A stretch of DNA of 64,000 nucleotides from Paludibacter sp. 47-17 (GTDB lineage Bacteria; Bacteroidota; Bacteroidia; Bacteroidales; Paludibacteraceae). Positions 26,801 through 36,563 of this stretch are shown here, one piece after another (positions within the stretch are counted from its first letter, which is position 1; each line of letters begins with the position of its first letter). Position numbers and translations under genes: made by a program. The notes under the pieces are model-generated. The model saw nothing but the letters and a program-made list of their open reading frames with translations. It searched no databases and was not told the DNA's origin. Location of the stretch: assembly GCA_001898935.1 (NCBI GenBank), contig MKVT01000020.1, positions 304,737 to 368,736 on the forward strand. Reading direction: 5' to 3'.

Positions 26801-29140
26801 TTAATAACCATAATTCTGATAGGCAGCTTTTGCTTCTGTTGTCAGCGCATTTCCTTTTTCATCCGTTAATAATTCCAGGAAGCTTTGTGGCCATGGGCGG
26901 AAGGTGTGTTTTCGCTCCAGGGTTCCTTTTCCTGTTCCTAACGCACCGTTTGTTTTCGAAATGTCATCTTTAGGGAAGGGAAAATCGGCTGTTCCTGTGC
27001 TGGTTGCCGGGGCGCCCATCATGTCGCGGTAATATACCCGTTCGTACAAAATACCTGCATTCTTTAAATCTTCCCAGCATTGCAGCTCGAAACCCAGTTC
27101 ACGGGCTCGTTCGTTGTAAATGAAATGGACAAAAAGATTGGCGGCGCCCGGAGGATAATTTTCAAGCCGGGCTTTTGCCGAGCCGGCAGCCCATTCCTCG
27201 CCGGTTACTTTAATTTTTTCGTAGGTGTCGGCCGAAACTTTGAAAGGACTTACTTTGTCGGAGGCCGGGATATCCAGTTTGCCGGTAAGTACCGCCGGTT
27301 CCAGTTTTACCAGTACATCCGACCGGTTTTCGTTGGCGTGATAGGCAGCACGTTTTCTAAGGACATTGATGTCGTCGATGGCGAGCGACATTTGTCCTTT
27401 GCGACCATAAGCTTCGGCCCTGATCAGGTATGTTTCGGCCAATCGCATCAAGGGGATGTCGATAGCTCCTGCCCCGTTGGCATCGGTGCCTTTTCCGCGG
27501 TTGATGTCCATCCATTTGCGTGGCGACATGTACCAGGCTGCCACTCCCAGACCACGATCCAAACCAAATGCCTCGCCCTTATCGCCATTGACGCGGTACA
27601 TCAATTTGCGGCCGCTGGTGTTGCTTACTACCGGATTAGATAAGTCGATACCGGGTTTCAGGCCCAGCGACGGTTTTTTAGGATCAATAAAATAGCCTTT
27701 CCCGTCGGGGCTCCCGGCAATCCAGCGAACATTCATGATAAACGGCTGGCTGGCTACCCACATTGAATCCAATGGTTCGTTCTTCGAGTTTTCGATATAT
27801 ACGATCGAACGTTTTCCGAATTTAATCTTGCTGGCGGTGCCCGTACTTACCACATCGCTTGCCCCGCTGGTGTTGATGCCGATTTCAGCTTCTCCTGCCC
27901 CCCGGATATAGTTGTTGTATACCCAGGCTGTTGCTGCATCCCAAGGTTTACCTCCCGCTTCTTTAGCGTCGGTTGCAACATAATCGGTGAGGTAGGTTTT
28001 GTAATAACGAGAATCGTTGGCGCGGTCGGTGAACATATCGTAGGCCCAGTCGGACGGCTGTAGCGTTGCAAACGGACGGCCGTAATCGATCGTACGGGGA
28101 GTACATGCGCGGAGCGAAGTATGATTGCTGTTGTACAAATGCACCAGCGTATTGCCATATCGGCCATTGTAGGTGGAGGTGGATTCATACTGTGCCGACA
28201 GTAAAATCTCGCTTACTTTATCGCGGGCATACGGATCGGTGCCTTTAATGTCCTTCCATAAGTTGGCAAAGTCAGGCTCCAATCCGCCAAAAGCGGTTTT
28301 ACCTTTGTGAAGGTCGATGGTAATGGTTGCATAATCGATTGCTTTTTGCAAATCGGCATCTGCCCCGCCGGCATTCCCTTTGTAAAGAGCTTTCAGGGTC
28401 GGTTCGCTGTTGTTTTGAAACTCCGCCCCTTGTGCACGGTTAAGATACAGTTTGGCAGTAAAGTGTGCTGCTGCGGCTTTTGTGATGCGACCCAATTCGG
28501 TAGTGCTGGCAGGCAGCAAAGAGGTCGCTGTTTCCATATCGCTTAACAGTTGGCTGTAGATTTCTTCCAGACTGACTTTGGTGAAAGCAAAGTTTTCGGG
28601 CATTCCCGAAAAACTCTTCAGCATCAGAGGCACGGCTCCCAACTGATTGGTGATGAGGTAATAGGCATATGTTCTTAAGAAAAGAATTTCGCCTTTCCGT
28701 ACCGCCATGGCTTTCTTTTGAGCTTCGGTGAGCAGCTCGTAGTTTTCAAGGAAAATATTACAACGGTTGATGATAGGATAGGCTCCTTCCGAAACTCCTC
28801 CCGATACCTGACCGATAAGGGCAGCCATGTGCGGTGCAAAGCGATTGGCGCCGGACGAAGGACCCCAGCCTGTTACATTATAACTTCCCATGTCGATCCG
28901 TTCCTGATTGGTCCAGCTGAATACTTCGATGTCGGTGCTCGATCCGAACAGGTAATGACCCTGGTTGTAGTCGGACTTAAACCGTAAAATCTGATAGGTA
29001 CCTTTGACCAGTGTTTCCAGACCCTCGGGCGATTTGTAGTAGTCCTGTGTCAGAGTGGTCACTACTTTTTCTTCCAGAAACTCGTCCTGGCATCCAACTA
29101 ATGTGGTTGCAACTAAAAGTGCGGCAATGTATTTTTTCAT
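26801..29140 (-). CDS. SusD/RagB family nutrient-binding outer-membrane lipoprotein
   Basis: The 779-residue protein has the lipobox VGCQDEF (Cys17) and the TPR-type SusD fold: SYNVTGWGPSSG near the N terminus, ILFLRTYAYYLITNQLGAVPLML, and the C-terminal NERARELGFELQCWEDLKN...HTFRPWPQSFLELL. It caps the SusC transporter encoded 21 nt upstream and binds substrate at the cell surface. It is longer than starch SusD (about 550), the extra length lying in the middle. The substrate cannot be deduced since no enzyme gene adjoins. Confidence 0.93.
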   Translation of the reverse strand: MKKYIAALLVATTLVGCQDEFLEEKVVTTLTQDYYKSPEGLETLVKGTYQILRFKSDYNQGHYLFGSSTDIEVFSWTNQERIDMGSYNVTGWGPSSGANRFAPHMAALIGQVSGGVSEGAYPIINRCNIFLENYELLTEAQKKAMAVRKGEILFLRTYAYYLITNQLGAVPLMLKSFSGMPENFAFTKVSLEEIYSQLLSDMETATSLLPASTTELGRITKAAAAHFTAKLYLNRAQGAEFQNNSEPTLKALYKGNAGGADADLQKAIDYATITIDLHKGKTAFGGLEPDFANLWKDIKGTDPYARDKVSEILLSAQYESTSTYNGRYGNTLVHLYNSNHTSLRACTPRTIDYGRPFATLQPSDWAYDMFTDRANDSRYYKTYLTDYVATDAKEAGGKPWDAATAWVYNNYIRGAGEAEIGINTSGASDVVSTGTASKIKFGKRSIVYIENSKNEPLDSMWVASQPFIMNVRWIAGSPDGKGYFIDPKKPSLGLKPGIDLSNPVVSNTSGRKLMYRVNGDKGEAFGLDRGLGVAAWYMSPRKWMDINRGKGTDANGAGAIDIPLMRLAETYLIRAEAYGRKGQMSLAIDDINVLRKRAAYHANENRSDVLVKLEPAVLTGKLDIPASDKVSPFKVSADTYEKIKVTGEEWAAGSAKARLENYPPGAANLFVHFIYNERARELGFELQCWEDLKNAGILYERVYYRDMMGAPATSTGTADFPFPKDDISKTNGALGTGKGTLERKHTFRPWPQSFLELLTDEKGNALTTEAKAAYQNYGY

Positions 29141-29161
29141 GTTTTAATCTGTTTAATTTGT

Positions 29162-32100
29162 TTATAAACCTACTCTGATACCAAACACAAAACTGGTAGT
29201 CAGGTAGGTGTTGTTGTTGGTGGCCCCTTGTAAGTCGCCTACCGAGTTGTAATTCAATAGGTTGTTGGTGTCGTCGGGGTTGATGCCGGCTTTTACTACA
29301 TCGCCTCCGAACATGAACGGATTCAATACCTGAGTAAAGATATTGCAGCTGCTTAAGGTCAGCGGTTTCAGCCATTTTGCGGGGATATTGTATCCCAACG
29401 ATATGTTGCGTACGGCAATGAACGAACCATCGTGAATATTGGCCGAGCGGTTGACATCGGCATTCGAAAGTGTGGCGGTTTTAGAGTTCAGTTGCGGATA
29501 CTGTGCCGAAGTGTTGGTTTCGCTCCAGAATTCGTTCAGGTCGGCTTTGCGGCCGTATCCGATATAATCGCCTCCTGCATATCCGCCGGGGATCAGGTTG
29601 TAGTAATATTTCTGCCCCAGGCGTCCATACAGGAATACCGATAGTTCGAAATCGTTGTAATTGAAGGTATTCGTAAAGCCTATTACCGCTTTGGGACGCG
29701 GATTTCCCACGATCACCTTGTCGCTGTCCTCCAGTTTGTAATTGGGTTCGCCTTGTTCTACCGGTTTGTACTGGCCGGGTGCAAAATTATAACCATTCGC
29801 TTTCCATTTTGCAATTTCGGCCAGGTCGTCGGCTGTGTTCTGCCACAGTCCGTCGACTTCAAAGTAACGGAATACATTGATCGGATGACCGATGTACCAG
29901 CCCGATCCTTTCATATCTTCCTTGCCGTTGGCCAGCGAAATTATTTTTTCCTGGTTATGCGAGATATTCAGGTCGGTAGTCCAGCGGAACTTATCGCGCT
30001 GGATATTCACGGTCGAGATATTGAATTCGATACCCTGGTTTTGCATTTCTCCGATATTGTCGAGTATGGTTACAAAACCGATAATTCCTGGGATGGAGCG
30101 ATCGAGTAACAAATCGGTAGTGTTCGATTTGTAGAGTTCGAGCGTACCGGTTACTCTTCTTTTGAAAAATCCGAAATCGATACCGATATTGGTTTGAGTC
30201 GTTTTTTCCCAGCCCAGATTAGGATTTGGCATGTTGTACGGAATCATTCCGATGGCGGGAGTTGTTCCGAATACATAGTTATATTGTGCCAGGGGGCCTG
30301 AAGTCGTGTAAGCTCCTACGGCCGCATTGCCGGTCACCCCGTAACCGAAGCGTACTTTCAGCTCGTCCAGTTTTTTGAAGTTTTGCAGGAAGGGTTCGTC
30401 CTGCATTTTCCACGCGAGGGCCAGCGACGGAAACATATCCCATTTATGGCCGGGCGCCAGTACCGATGCTCCGTCGTAGCGCATCGATGCCGAAAGTAGG
30501 TAGCGGTCGAGCAGGGCGTAATTGATACGTCCCATATACGACGTAAGGTTGTTTTCAGTGAATCCCGAGCCGTAACTGTCGGGCTTACCGTTCAGGTTGG
30601 CTGCCAGGTTGAACCATTTCGAGGTATCGTATAAAATCTTCGAAGCGCTGATGTTCAGGCTTTCCGATTGATAATGCTGAGCGGCTTGCATCAGTGTGGC
30701 GCTAATCGAATGCACATCAAACGATTGGTTGAAATTAAGAATGTTCTCGATGAGGTATTGCATGTTTTCGCTGTTGGAATAACTGGCCGAAGCCGTTTTG
30801 GCTACCATGCGGTTGGAGGTCGATTCGGAACCCGACCACGATCCGGAACGTGAGGTACGGTAACCGGTTCCTAAGTTCATGCGATACGACAACCAGGGTG
30901 TGAATTGAATATTGGCGAACATGTTGGCCTGTACGTTTAATACCCGCGTCAGATCGGAAGTGTGTTCCAGGTTGATAAAGGGATTCCATACGGGAGCCGC
31001 GTTGTTGTTGCCCGGATATACGATCAGTTCGCCTTGTGTGTCGTAAGGTTGGGCCATCAGGTACTGCGAAAGCGCTACGCTGTAAAGGTCGCGCGGACCG
31101 GTTACTGTGCCCGAGAGTACTATATTGCCGTATTCCTGTTCGCTCATGGCGATATTGACATTGGTACCCAGGTTAAACCATTTAACGGGCGACGTTTCTC
31201 CGTTCATGCGGATGGTATACCTGTCGTATTGCTGGTTGGTTTGGTTGCCTTCGGCAGAATAATAGCCGATAGAGGTGTAGATTTTAGAGTTTTCGTTGGC
31301 CGATGAAAACGACAGCTGATGATTTTGGGTAACCCCGTTTTGAGTCAGCATGCCGATCCAGTCGGTGGTGGGTATGGCCGACGGGTTGTAGGAGCCTCCT
31401 TCCCAGGCTTTGTTTAAGGCGGCAATGGTTGCAGCGTCGGAGTGGCCGAATTTATTGATATCGGCTTCCAGGTTGGGCTCGGTAAGCGGGGTGGTTCCTA
31501 ATAAATATTCACCTCCGTTGATATAGGCGGTGCGTACGCGGTCGAGCATTTCACCGGCACTGGCCCATTTGGTAAGCGAGTTGATAACATCTACCGAAGT
31601 TGTGTTGCTGTATTCCACCGAAACCTTCCCCTTTTTTGCACTCTTGGTCGTAATGAGGATTACCCCGTTGGCTCCACGCGAACCATAAATGGCGGTGGAC
31701 GAGGCGTCCTTTAATACTTCGATCGAAGCAATGTCGTTGGGATTGATGTCGTTCATACTTCCCATCAGAATAACTCCGTCGACTACGTATAAGGGTGTGT
31801 TCGCCGCGTTGATGGAACGCGTACCGCGAATGACCACCGAGGAGATTTCGCCCGGACGCACGTTGGTAAGAATGTCGACCCCGGCTGCTTTTCCCTGCAT
31901 GGCCGAAATGGCATTCTGTACCGGTCGCTCGCGAATCGCTTTTTCGGATATTGAAGTGATGGCACCGGTAACATCGCTCTTTTTAACAGTACCATACCCG
32001 ATTACCACTAATTCCGATAATGCTTTGGTGTCTTCAATCAAGACAATGCGGAGTTGCGTTTGTCCCTGTACTGCGATCGATTGGGTCTGAAAGCCTACAT

Positions 32101-32347
32101 AGCTGATCTCCAGTACGTCATTGGTTTTTGCCTGCAGTGTGAAACTGCCGCTTAAGTCGGAAATGGTTCCTGTTGTGCTTCCTTTGATCAGAATCGATGC
32201 CCCGATTATCGGTTCTCCCTTCTCATCGACTACGGTTCCCCTTGTGGTTCGTTCCTGAGCTTGTGCTAAGGAAACTACCAATAGTAGGGTCATGGTTAGA
32301 AACACGGCTTGCAACACAGATGCTGCTTTTCTTTTTGCATGTGTCAT
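29162..32347 (-). CDS. SusC/RagA family TonB-dependent outer-membrane transporter
   Basis: The 1061-residue protein has a signal peptide (about 1-30, ending SLAQAQE), an N-terminal carboxypeptidase-D regulatory-like domain (GTVVDEKGEPIIGASILIKGSTTGTISD), then the TonB-box region ALSELVVIGYGTVKKSDVTGAI, a plug with NANDP-type motif (NDIASIEVLKDASSTAIYGSRGANGVILITTK), and a 22-strand barrel. No N-terminal STN domain or neighbouring sigma/anti-sigma pair is present. It forms the pair with the SusD gene downstream. Confidence 0.95.
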   Translation of the reverse strand: MTHAKRKAASVLQAVFLTMTLLLVVSLAQAQERTTRGTVVDEKGEPIIGASILIKGSTTGTISDLSGSFTLQAKTNDVLEISYVGFQTQSIAVQGQTQLRIVLIEDTKALSELVVIGYGTVKKSDVTGAITSISEKAIRERPVQNAISAMQGKAAGVDILTNVRPGEISSVVIRGTRSINAANTPLYVVDGVILMGSMNDINPNDIASIEVLKDASSTAIYGSRGANGVILITTKSAKKGKVSVEYSNTTSVDVINSLTKWASAGEMLDRVRTAYINGGEYLLGTTPLTEPNLEADINKFGHSDAATIAALNKAWEGGSYNPSAIPTTDWIGMLTQNGVTQNHQLSFSSANENSKIYTSIGYYSAEGNQTNQQYDRYTIRMNGETSPVKWFNLGTNVNIAMSEQEYGNIVLSGTVTGPRDLYSVALSQYLMAQPYDTQGELIVYPGNNNAAPVWNPFINLEHTSDLTRVLNVQANMFANIQFTPWLSYRMNLGTGYRTSRSGSWSGSESTSNRMVAKTASASYSNSENMQYLIENILNFNQSFDVHSISATLMQAAQHYQSESLNISASKILYDTSKWFNLAANLNGKPDSYGSGFTENNLTSYMGRINYALLDRYLLSASMRYDGASVLAPGHKWDMFPSLALAWKMQDEPFLQNFKKLDELKVRFGYGVTGNAAVGAYTTSGPLAQYNYVFGTTPAIGMIPYNMPNPNLGWEKTTQTNIGIDFGFFKRRVTGTLELYKSNTTDLLLDRSIPGIIGFVTILDNIGEMQNQGIEFNISTVNIQRDKFRWTTDLNISHNQEKIISLANGKEDMKGSGWYIGHPINVFRYFEVDGLWQNTADDLAEIAKWKANGYNFAPGQYKPVEQGEPNYKLEDSDKVIVGNPRPKAVIGFTNTFNYNDFELSVFLYGRLGQKYYYNLIPGGYAGGDYIGYGRKADLNEFWSETNTSAQYPQLNSKTATLSNADVNRSANIHDGSFIAVRNISLGYNIPAKWLKPLTLSSCNIFTQVLNPFMFGGDVVKAGINPDDTNNLLNYNSVGDLQGATNNNTYLTTSFVFGIRVGL

Positions 32348-32695
32348 TTGGTTTGAAAATTTTGGTTAGTAATTAAGTGTTTTTTAATGGACTATTTTGC
32401 TGGAATTCTTTTTTCTGGAAGGATGGCGGCCGAAAAAGTTGTGTTTTTTTAATTGATGTTGATTTGTATTAGTTTCTTGTGCTTAATTAGGATCGGTATT
32501 GTTTAAAGTTGATAAAAAACAGACGCAAAACTAAACTAATGTCAAATTCTTTTCTGCATGAAAATGTACGTTTTCCTAGATATTCGTACTTTTAATGCCC
32601 GTCGAAACGAGAATCCGGACTTCAATAGTTCTGCTGAACTGATTGAAGCCCGGATTAATGCTCTGTAAACGAGTGGTATAGTCGTTGTTGCGGGG
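32348..32695. other. Upstream region of susC
   Basis: No gene is seen in this 348-nt gap. It holds TAGTTTTG on the minus strand (32533-32526), a possible -7 element that would give susC a leader of about 170 nt. At the other end is the hairpin after the PepSY gene. No riboswitch or operator was recognised. Confidence 0.45.
32612..32656 (-). terminator. Long hairpin downstream of the nor operon
   Basis: The arms AATCCGG-ac-TTCAAT-a-GTTC and GAAC-t-ATTGAAG-CCGGATT pair around a TGCT loop. It lies about 40 nt after the PepSY stop on the minus strand. No strong T tract follows, so terminator function is probable rather than certain. Confidence 0.5.
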
Positions 32696-34225
32696 CTACG
32701 ACCGCGATGAAAGCGGTTGTTTTTTTCTGCGGTGTTTCCACCATAAAATAATTCCCGAAACCAGCAATCCTAACCCGAAAAGGCCGGTAAGGGGAACGAT
32801 AAGGATATAAAAAGGTCCCAGCAGGAAAGTGTAAATTCGGCCGGTATGTACTTCCTGTGAGAAATTCCACAGCGACAGGGGCGATTTTTCGATCATATCC
32901 AAGGGCATGGCTGGAAATTCGTCCCGATTGAACGGACTGCGGGTGCCTTTATCGTAATCGAAAACGAAAGGATAGTTGCCGAAATGCATGGTGAAACCGG
33001 TTATTTTATGGTCGCCGACAGGCTTGCCGACCGACGAAGGGGCCGTGTATGGTTTATTGTCGATGAGATCCCACACCGTTCCGGTTTCGTAGTTCCATGC
33101 AAAGAGTCCGTTGAACGAGCCTACGCACAGGGTATTGTTGCCCATGTCGTCGAGCACATTGACACCCATCACACTGGCAGGTGGTTGTGAGTCGAAACGT
33201 TTCATGCTGCGGAAGTCGTCGTCGGAATAATAAAAAGCTTCGGATGTTGAAATCACATAGCGCTGCTGTTCCGGAAGGTAGAGTATTCTGCGTAGCATAT
33301 CATACCAGGGGTTGGGCGTGTCGAGTTCGGTATGCGGTAGTTTCCCCACACGTGAGCCGGCAATCGGTATTAGGAGCGGCGGCCTTAAAAACATTCCGGT
33401 CAATGTGGTGATGCTTAGCAGTATAGCCATGATCCATCCTGCTTTTTTATGCCAGCGGAAATGCCATTGAAAATGCTTCTTTATTTGTTTACGCTCCGAG
33501 GTCTGAAGCTTACTTTTCTTCAGTTTCTTCTTGCCGGTATACATCCAGACTCCGCCCACAGCCAGGAAGATAAACATCAGCGCCACTAAATCGACCAGCA
33601 ATTTGCCGATTTTACCGTACACTTCCCCGCTATGGATCACCCAAAGTGTTTTGAAGAGTCCTACTTTGTTGTCGTAGCCGGCAGGAGCCGGTAAGTCGAG
33701 CAGGTCGAATTGCTTCAGATCGTGAGTCAGCAGCAGATGCGAACGGGTCATCACGAAAATACTGTCGTTCTTCACCAGCATATCGACCACGTTTTTTTCG
33801 TGTACGGGCAACTCTACAGAACTCCATTGTTGCGTTGAACGGTGGTATTCGTACAAACCAAACAAGGTGCCCGCCAGGATACGACGGTCCGATGTTGTGC
33901 TGATTTTGAAGGTTTTACGCTGGTCGATTCCTTTCGGAAAACCCTTGTTGAAATCGGCAAACCTGCTAAAAGTGCTGTCGGTGAGCCAAATGCCTACGGT
34001 TCCATACAGCAGGATACTGTCGCTTCCAATTTTTTCGGTACCGCGTACGGCAGCCAGGTTCCAGTGGCGGTAGGTATATTCGTCGGGTAAAAACTTCCTG
34101 TCGACACTAAAGGACGAAAAAGTCTGCCGGTGATTCATGATGATCCCCGAAATGGAAAACAGGACTAAAAAAAGCGCCAGAATGAGCCCGGCCCAGCGAT
34201 GATACTTTTTAAAAAAACTCTTCAT
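32696..34225 (-). CDS. PepSY-associated transmembrane protein
   Basis: The 509-residue inner-membrane protein has helix 1 with the HRWAG motif (FKKYHRWAGLILALFLV, 6-30), another helix near 210-235, HKKAGWIMAILLSITTLTGMFL, and a terminal pair including EVHTGRIYTFLLGPFYIL and GLLVSGIILWW. Two large periplasmic segments of beta-propeller-like character lie between them. The HxxxG helices are typical of PepSY_TM proteins, which are associated with redox or siderophore-iron chemistry. It is the third gene after nsrR and norZ on the same strand, so a role linked to NO or iron is inferred from context. Confidence 0.82.
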   Translation of the reverse strand: MKSFFKKYHRWAGLILALFLVLFSISGIIMNHRQTFSSFSVDRKFLPDEYTYRHWNLAAVRGTEKIGSDSILLYGTVGIWLTDSTFSRFADFNKGFPKGIDQRKTFKISTTSDRRILAGTLFGLYEYHRSTQQWSSVELPVHEKNVVDMLVKNDSIFVMTRSHLLLTHDLKQFDLLDLPAPAGYDNKVGLFKTLWVIHSGEVYGKIGKLLVDLVALMFIFLAVGGVWMYTGKKKLKKSKLQTSERKQIKKHFQWHFRWHKKAGWIMAILLSITTLTGMFLRPPLLIPIAGSRVGKLPHTELDTPNPWYDMLRRILYLPEQQRYVISTSEAFYYSDDDFRSMKRFDSQPPASVMGVNVLDDMGNNTLCVGSFNGLFAWNYETGTVWDLIDNKPYTAPSSVGKPVGDHKITGFTMHFGNYPFVFDYDKGTRSPFNRDEFPAMPLDMIEKSPLSLWNFSQEVHTGRIYTFLLGPFYILIVPLTGLFGLGLLVSGIILWWKHRRKKQPLSSRS

Positions 34226-34239
34226 TTGAAAATATTTAT

Positions 34240-34275
34240 AGTGGTTAACGGTCGATCATTTGACCGTTAACCACT
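34240..34275. repeat. Perfect 14-bp inverted repeat between norZ and the PepSY gene
   Basis: The arm AGTGGTTAACGGTC (34240-34253), an 8-nt loop and the exact complement (34262-34275) occupy most of the 55-nt gap. As RNA it would be a very stable hairpin without a T tract, suggesting mRNA processing or partial termination that lowers PepSY expression relative to norZ. Confidence 0.75.
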
Positions 34276-34280
34276 AACTG

Positions 34281-36500
34281 TTATTTCCGTTTTGCAAAAA
34301 ACGTTTTCTGTGTCAAATCTACTAAAATTATTACTCCGCCCAAAATCATCAGGCCGTCGGGTACCGTACGGGCCCACATCCAGCCTTTCATCACATCGAC
34401 GGTTTCGCGCAGGCGCGCAGCAAAATAACCCGAGTCCATGGCTACTTCGCCCTGGTACATGCCGATTACGTAGGTGGGGATGGTGTAGAGTAAGGCGCCA
34501 ATAGTGAGAATCCAGAAACCATAACGGCTTAGTTTGTCGTTCCATTCCAGGTTATTGGCCAGTGCATTGGTGCGTGAGGTCATGTACAGAAAGGCAATGG
34601 CTATGTAACCGAATGCGCCGAGCAATGCCACATGTCCGTGAGGCATAATCAGATAGGTAGCATGAGTGTAGTAGTTGATAGTCGGGGTGTTGATCATCAT
34701 TCCGAAAAATCCGGCTCCAATCCAGTTCATAACGGCCGATCCTCCGATCCACAAAAATGGAATGCTGAAGTCGAACCGTTCGCCCGCGTAGAGCTTCTCG
34801 CGTTGATTTTTCCAGGCTTCGATAATCATCAGGGCCAAGGGCAGAGGTTCCAATGCCGAGAAAATTCCCCCTACTGCAATCCAGTATTCGTCGAGTCCCT
34901 GCCAGAAGTAGTGGTGTCCGACGCCTAAGGTACCACTGAGCGAGATCAGGAAAAGTTCGAAGAACATCACCCGTACAGCGGTTTTGTGGGTGATAAGTCC
35001 CAGCGATACCGTGAAGAAGGCAATTACGCCGGCTGCGAATAATTCGAACGTGAGCTCTACCCAGAGGTGAATCACCCACCAGCGGTAATAATCGTCCACC
35101 GTGTAGTTGGGCATGATTTTATGAATCGGCATCATGCCGGCCATGTATAAGGTAGCAATAGCAAATGCCGACCAGATGATGGTGCTTACAATCGGATTGT
35201 TGGTGGCAGCTTTGCGGATCAGCGATATAATAAGCAGGAACCAGAATACGAGACCGATAACCAGTCCGATATCCCAAACCCGTCCCAGGTTCAGCAACTC
35301 ACGACCTTCGTTACCCAGCCAGAACCAGGTTTCACGCAGCTGGCCGGTTGCGCCCATGTACATCCCGATAATACTGCCGACAGCAACTACGATAAGAGCC
35401 GCCCACAACACATTCACCAGCCAGGGGTATTTGTGGTCCTTATTGGCTACCCAGGGGGCGATCAGCAAGCCGCCCACCAGCCATCCCACTGCCACCCAGA
35501 GTATGGCCAGCTGAGTGTGCATCGAGCGAATAACATTGAACGGAAGTAATTCCTGCGAGATGATGAAATCGCTGGTCGGATCGGTGTACAGGTGGGCCAG
35601 GTATCCCCCCATTACCATTTGTACGACCATCAGTGTTGCCACTATCGGAATGTATTTCAATAGCTTTTTCTGCGACGGGAAGATCGAAGTGATTTTCAGC
35701 GGCTCTTCCAGCTTTTCGTTTTCTTCCTTTTTGAACAGGTATTCGTAGGAAAGGAATACAACCACTATCGTTAAAGTCCATAGAATCAGAAATTCCCAAA
35801 GCGATACTTTGTGCGAAAAGAAAGTGAGATCCTGATCGATAAGCGGTTCGTGCGGCCAGTTGTTCGACCAGGTGCGTTCGGTGCCCGGCCGTAGCGACGA
35901 CGATACCAACTGAGCCCAATCGAAAAATGCGGCAATCTTCACCGCTTCGTCGGGCCGGATAATCCCTCCGCGAAAAGCTCTTTCACGATCGCCGTTTACC
36001 AGCATGTCCACTACGTATTCCACGTTTTTGTGGTAAGCCGCCGCCGAAGCCTCGGTATACACGGTAGTACCTTCAACCAGCTTCGTTTCGGCACGGAAGT
36101 CCTTCTTTACCCGTTCCTTTACCGCTCCCCGCTCCAGATCGTCGAGCTCGCTGTTCTTTTTACCGTACAATTCCTGTCCGTAATAATCGTACAAATGCTC
36201 GGCACGGTAATGCAACAGGTCGGTCGAGAAATCGGGACCGATGTAAGCGCCCATCCCCAGAAGCGATCCCCAGTCGGTAAGGTCGAACTGCTGAAACAGT
36301 GCCTTGCCTTCCACTACATCGTCGTAGGTGTAGAGTACTTCGCCGCCGGCCGATACCACTTCCTGCGGGATAGGAGGGACTTCTTTCTGAAGGTTGGCAG
36401 TGTAGTAAATCAACATCGACACCATAATGATGGCGATAATCCAGAAGGAAGTAAATAATCCTTTCCGGCTCATGAATTTGTCTAAGAGTGATTGATGCAT
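34281..36500 (-). CDS. norZ: Quinol-dependent nitric oxide reductase
   Basis: The single-subunit qNor reduces 2 NO to N2O with quinol electrons at the inner membrane. The 739-residue protein has a fused N-terminal NorC-like periplasmic region (to about 220) without the heme c CxxCH motif. The heme-copper core follows: MHTQLAILWVAVGW, the HLWVELTFELFA helix with the glutamates typical of NO reductases, GVGHHYFWQG (paired His for FeB), and HATYLIMPHGHVALLGAFGY (heme ligands). MSRKGLF at residue 10 is an alternative start. It is transcribed after the Rrf2 gene and preceded by an inverted-repeat operator. Confidence 0.94.
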   Translation of the reverse strand: MHQSLLDKFMSRKGLFTSFWIIAIIMVSMLIYYTANLQKEVPPIPQEVVSAGGEVLYTYDDVVEGKALFQQFDLTDWGSLLGMGAYIGPDFSTDLLHYRAEHLYDYYGQELYGKKNSELDDLERGAVKERVKKDFRAETKLVEGTTVYTEASAAAYHKNVEYVVDMLVNGDRERAFRGGIIRPDEAVKIAAFFDWAQLVSSSLRPGTERTWSNNWPHEPLIDQDLTFFSHKVSLWEFLILWTLTIVVVFLSYEYLFKKEENEKLEEPLKITSIFPSQKKLLKYIPIVATLMVVQMVMGGYLAHLYTDPTSDFIISQELLPFNVIRSMHTQLAILWVAVGWLVGGLLIAPWVANKDHKYPWLVNVLWAALIVVAVGSIIGMYMGATGQLRETWFWLGNEGRELLNLGRVWDIGLVIGLVFWFLLIISLIRKAATNNPIVSTIIWSAFAIATLYMAGMMPIHKIMPNYTVDDYYRWWVIHLWVELTFELFAAGVIAFFTVSLGLITHKTAVRVMFFELFLISLSGTLGVGHHYFWQGLDEYWIAVGGIFSALEPLPLALMIIEAWKNQREKLYAGERFDFSIPFLWIGGSAVMNWIGAGFFGMMINTPTINYYTHATYLIMPHGHVALLGAFGYIAIAFLYMTSRTNALANNLEWNDKLSRYGFWILTIGALLYTIPTYVIGMYQGEVAMDSGYFAARLRETVDVMKGWMWARTVPDGLMILGGVIILVDLTQKTFFAKRK

Positions 36501-36521
36501 AATGTTTAATTGTTAATTAGT

Positions 36522-36549
36522 AATTATATGCTATTTACAGGTAGTATAT
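36522..36549. promoter_or_regulatory. Candidate NO-type operator upstream of norZ
   Basis: AATTATATGCTA (36522-36533), an 8-bp spacer, then TAGTATAT (36542-36549). The inner eight bases of the two arms match at 7 of 8 positions. The left half-site agrees at 11 of 12 positions with the hemerythrin operator at 42026, with the same spacer length and the same orientation to the gene. It lies 22-49 nt upstream of the norZ ATG. Confidence 0.6.
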
Positions 36550-36563
36550 TGATGTAAAAAAAA

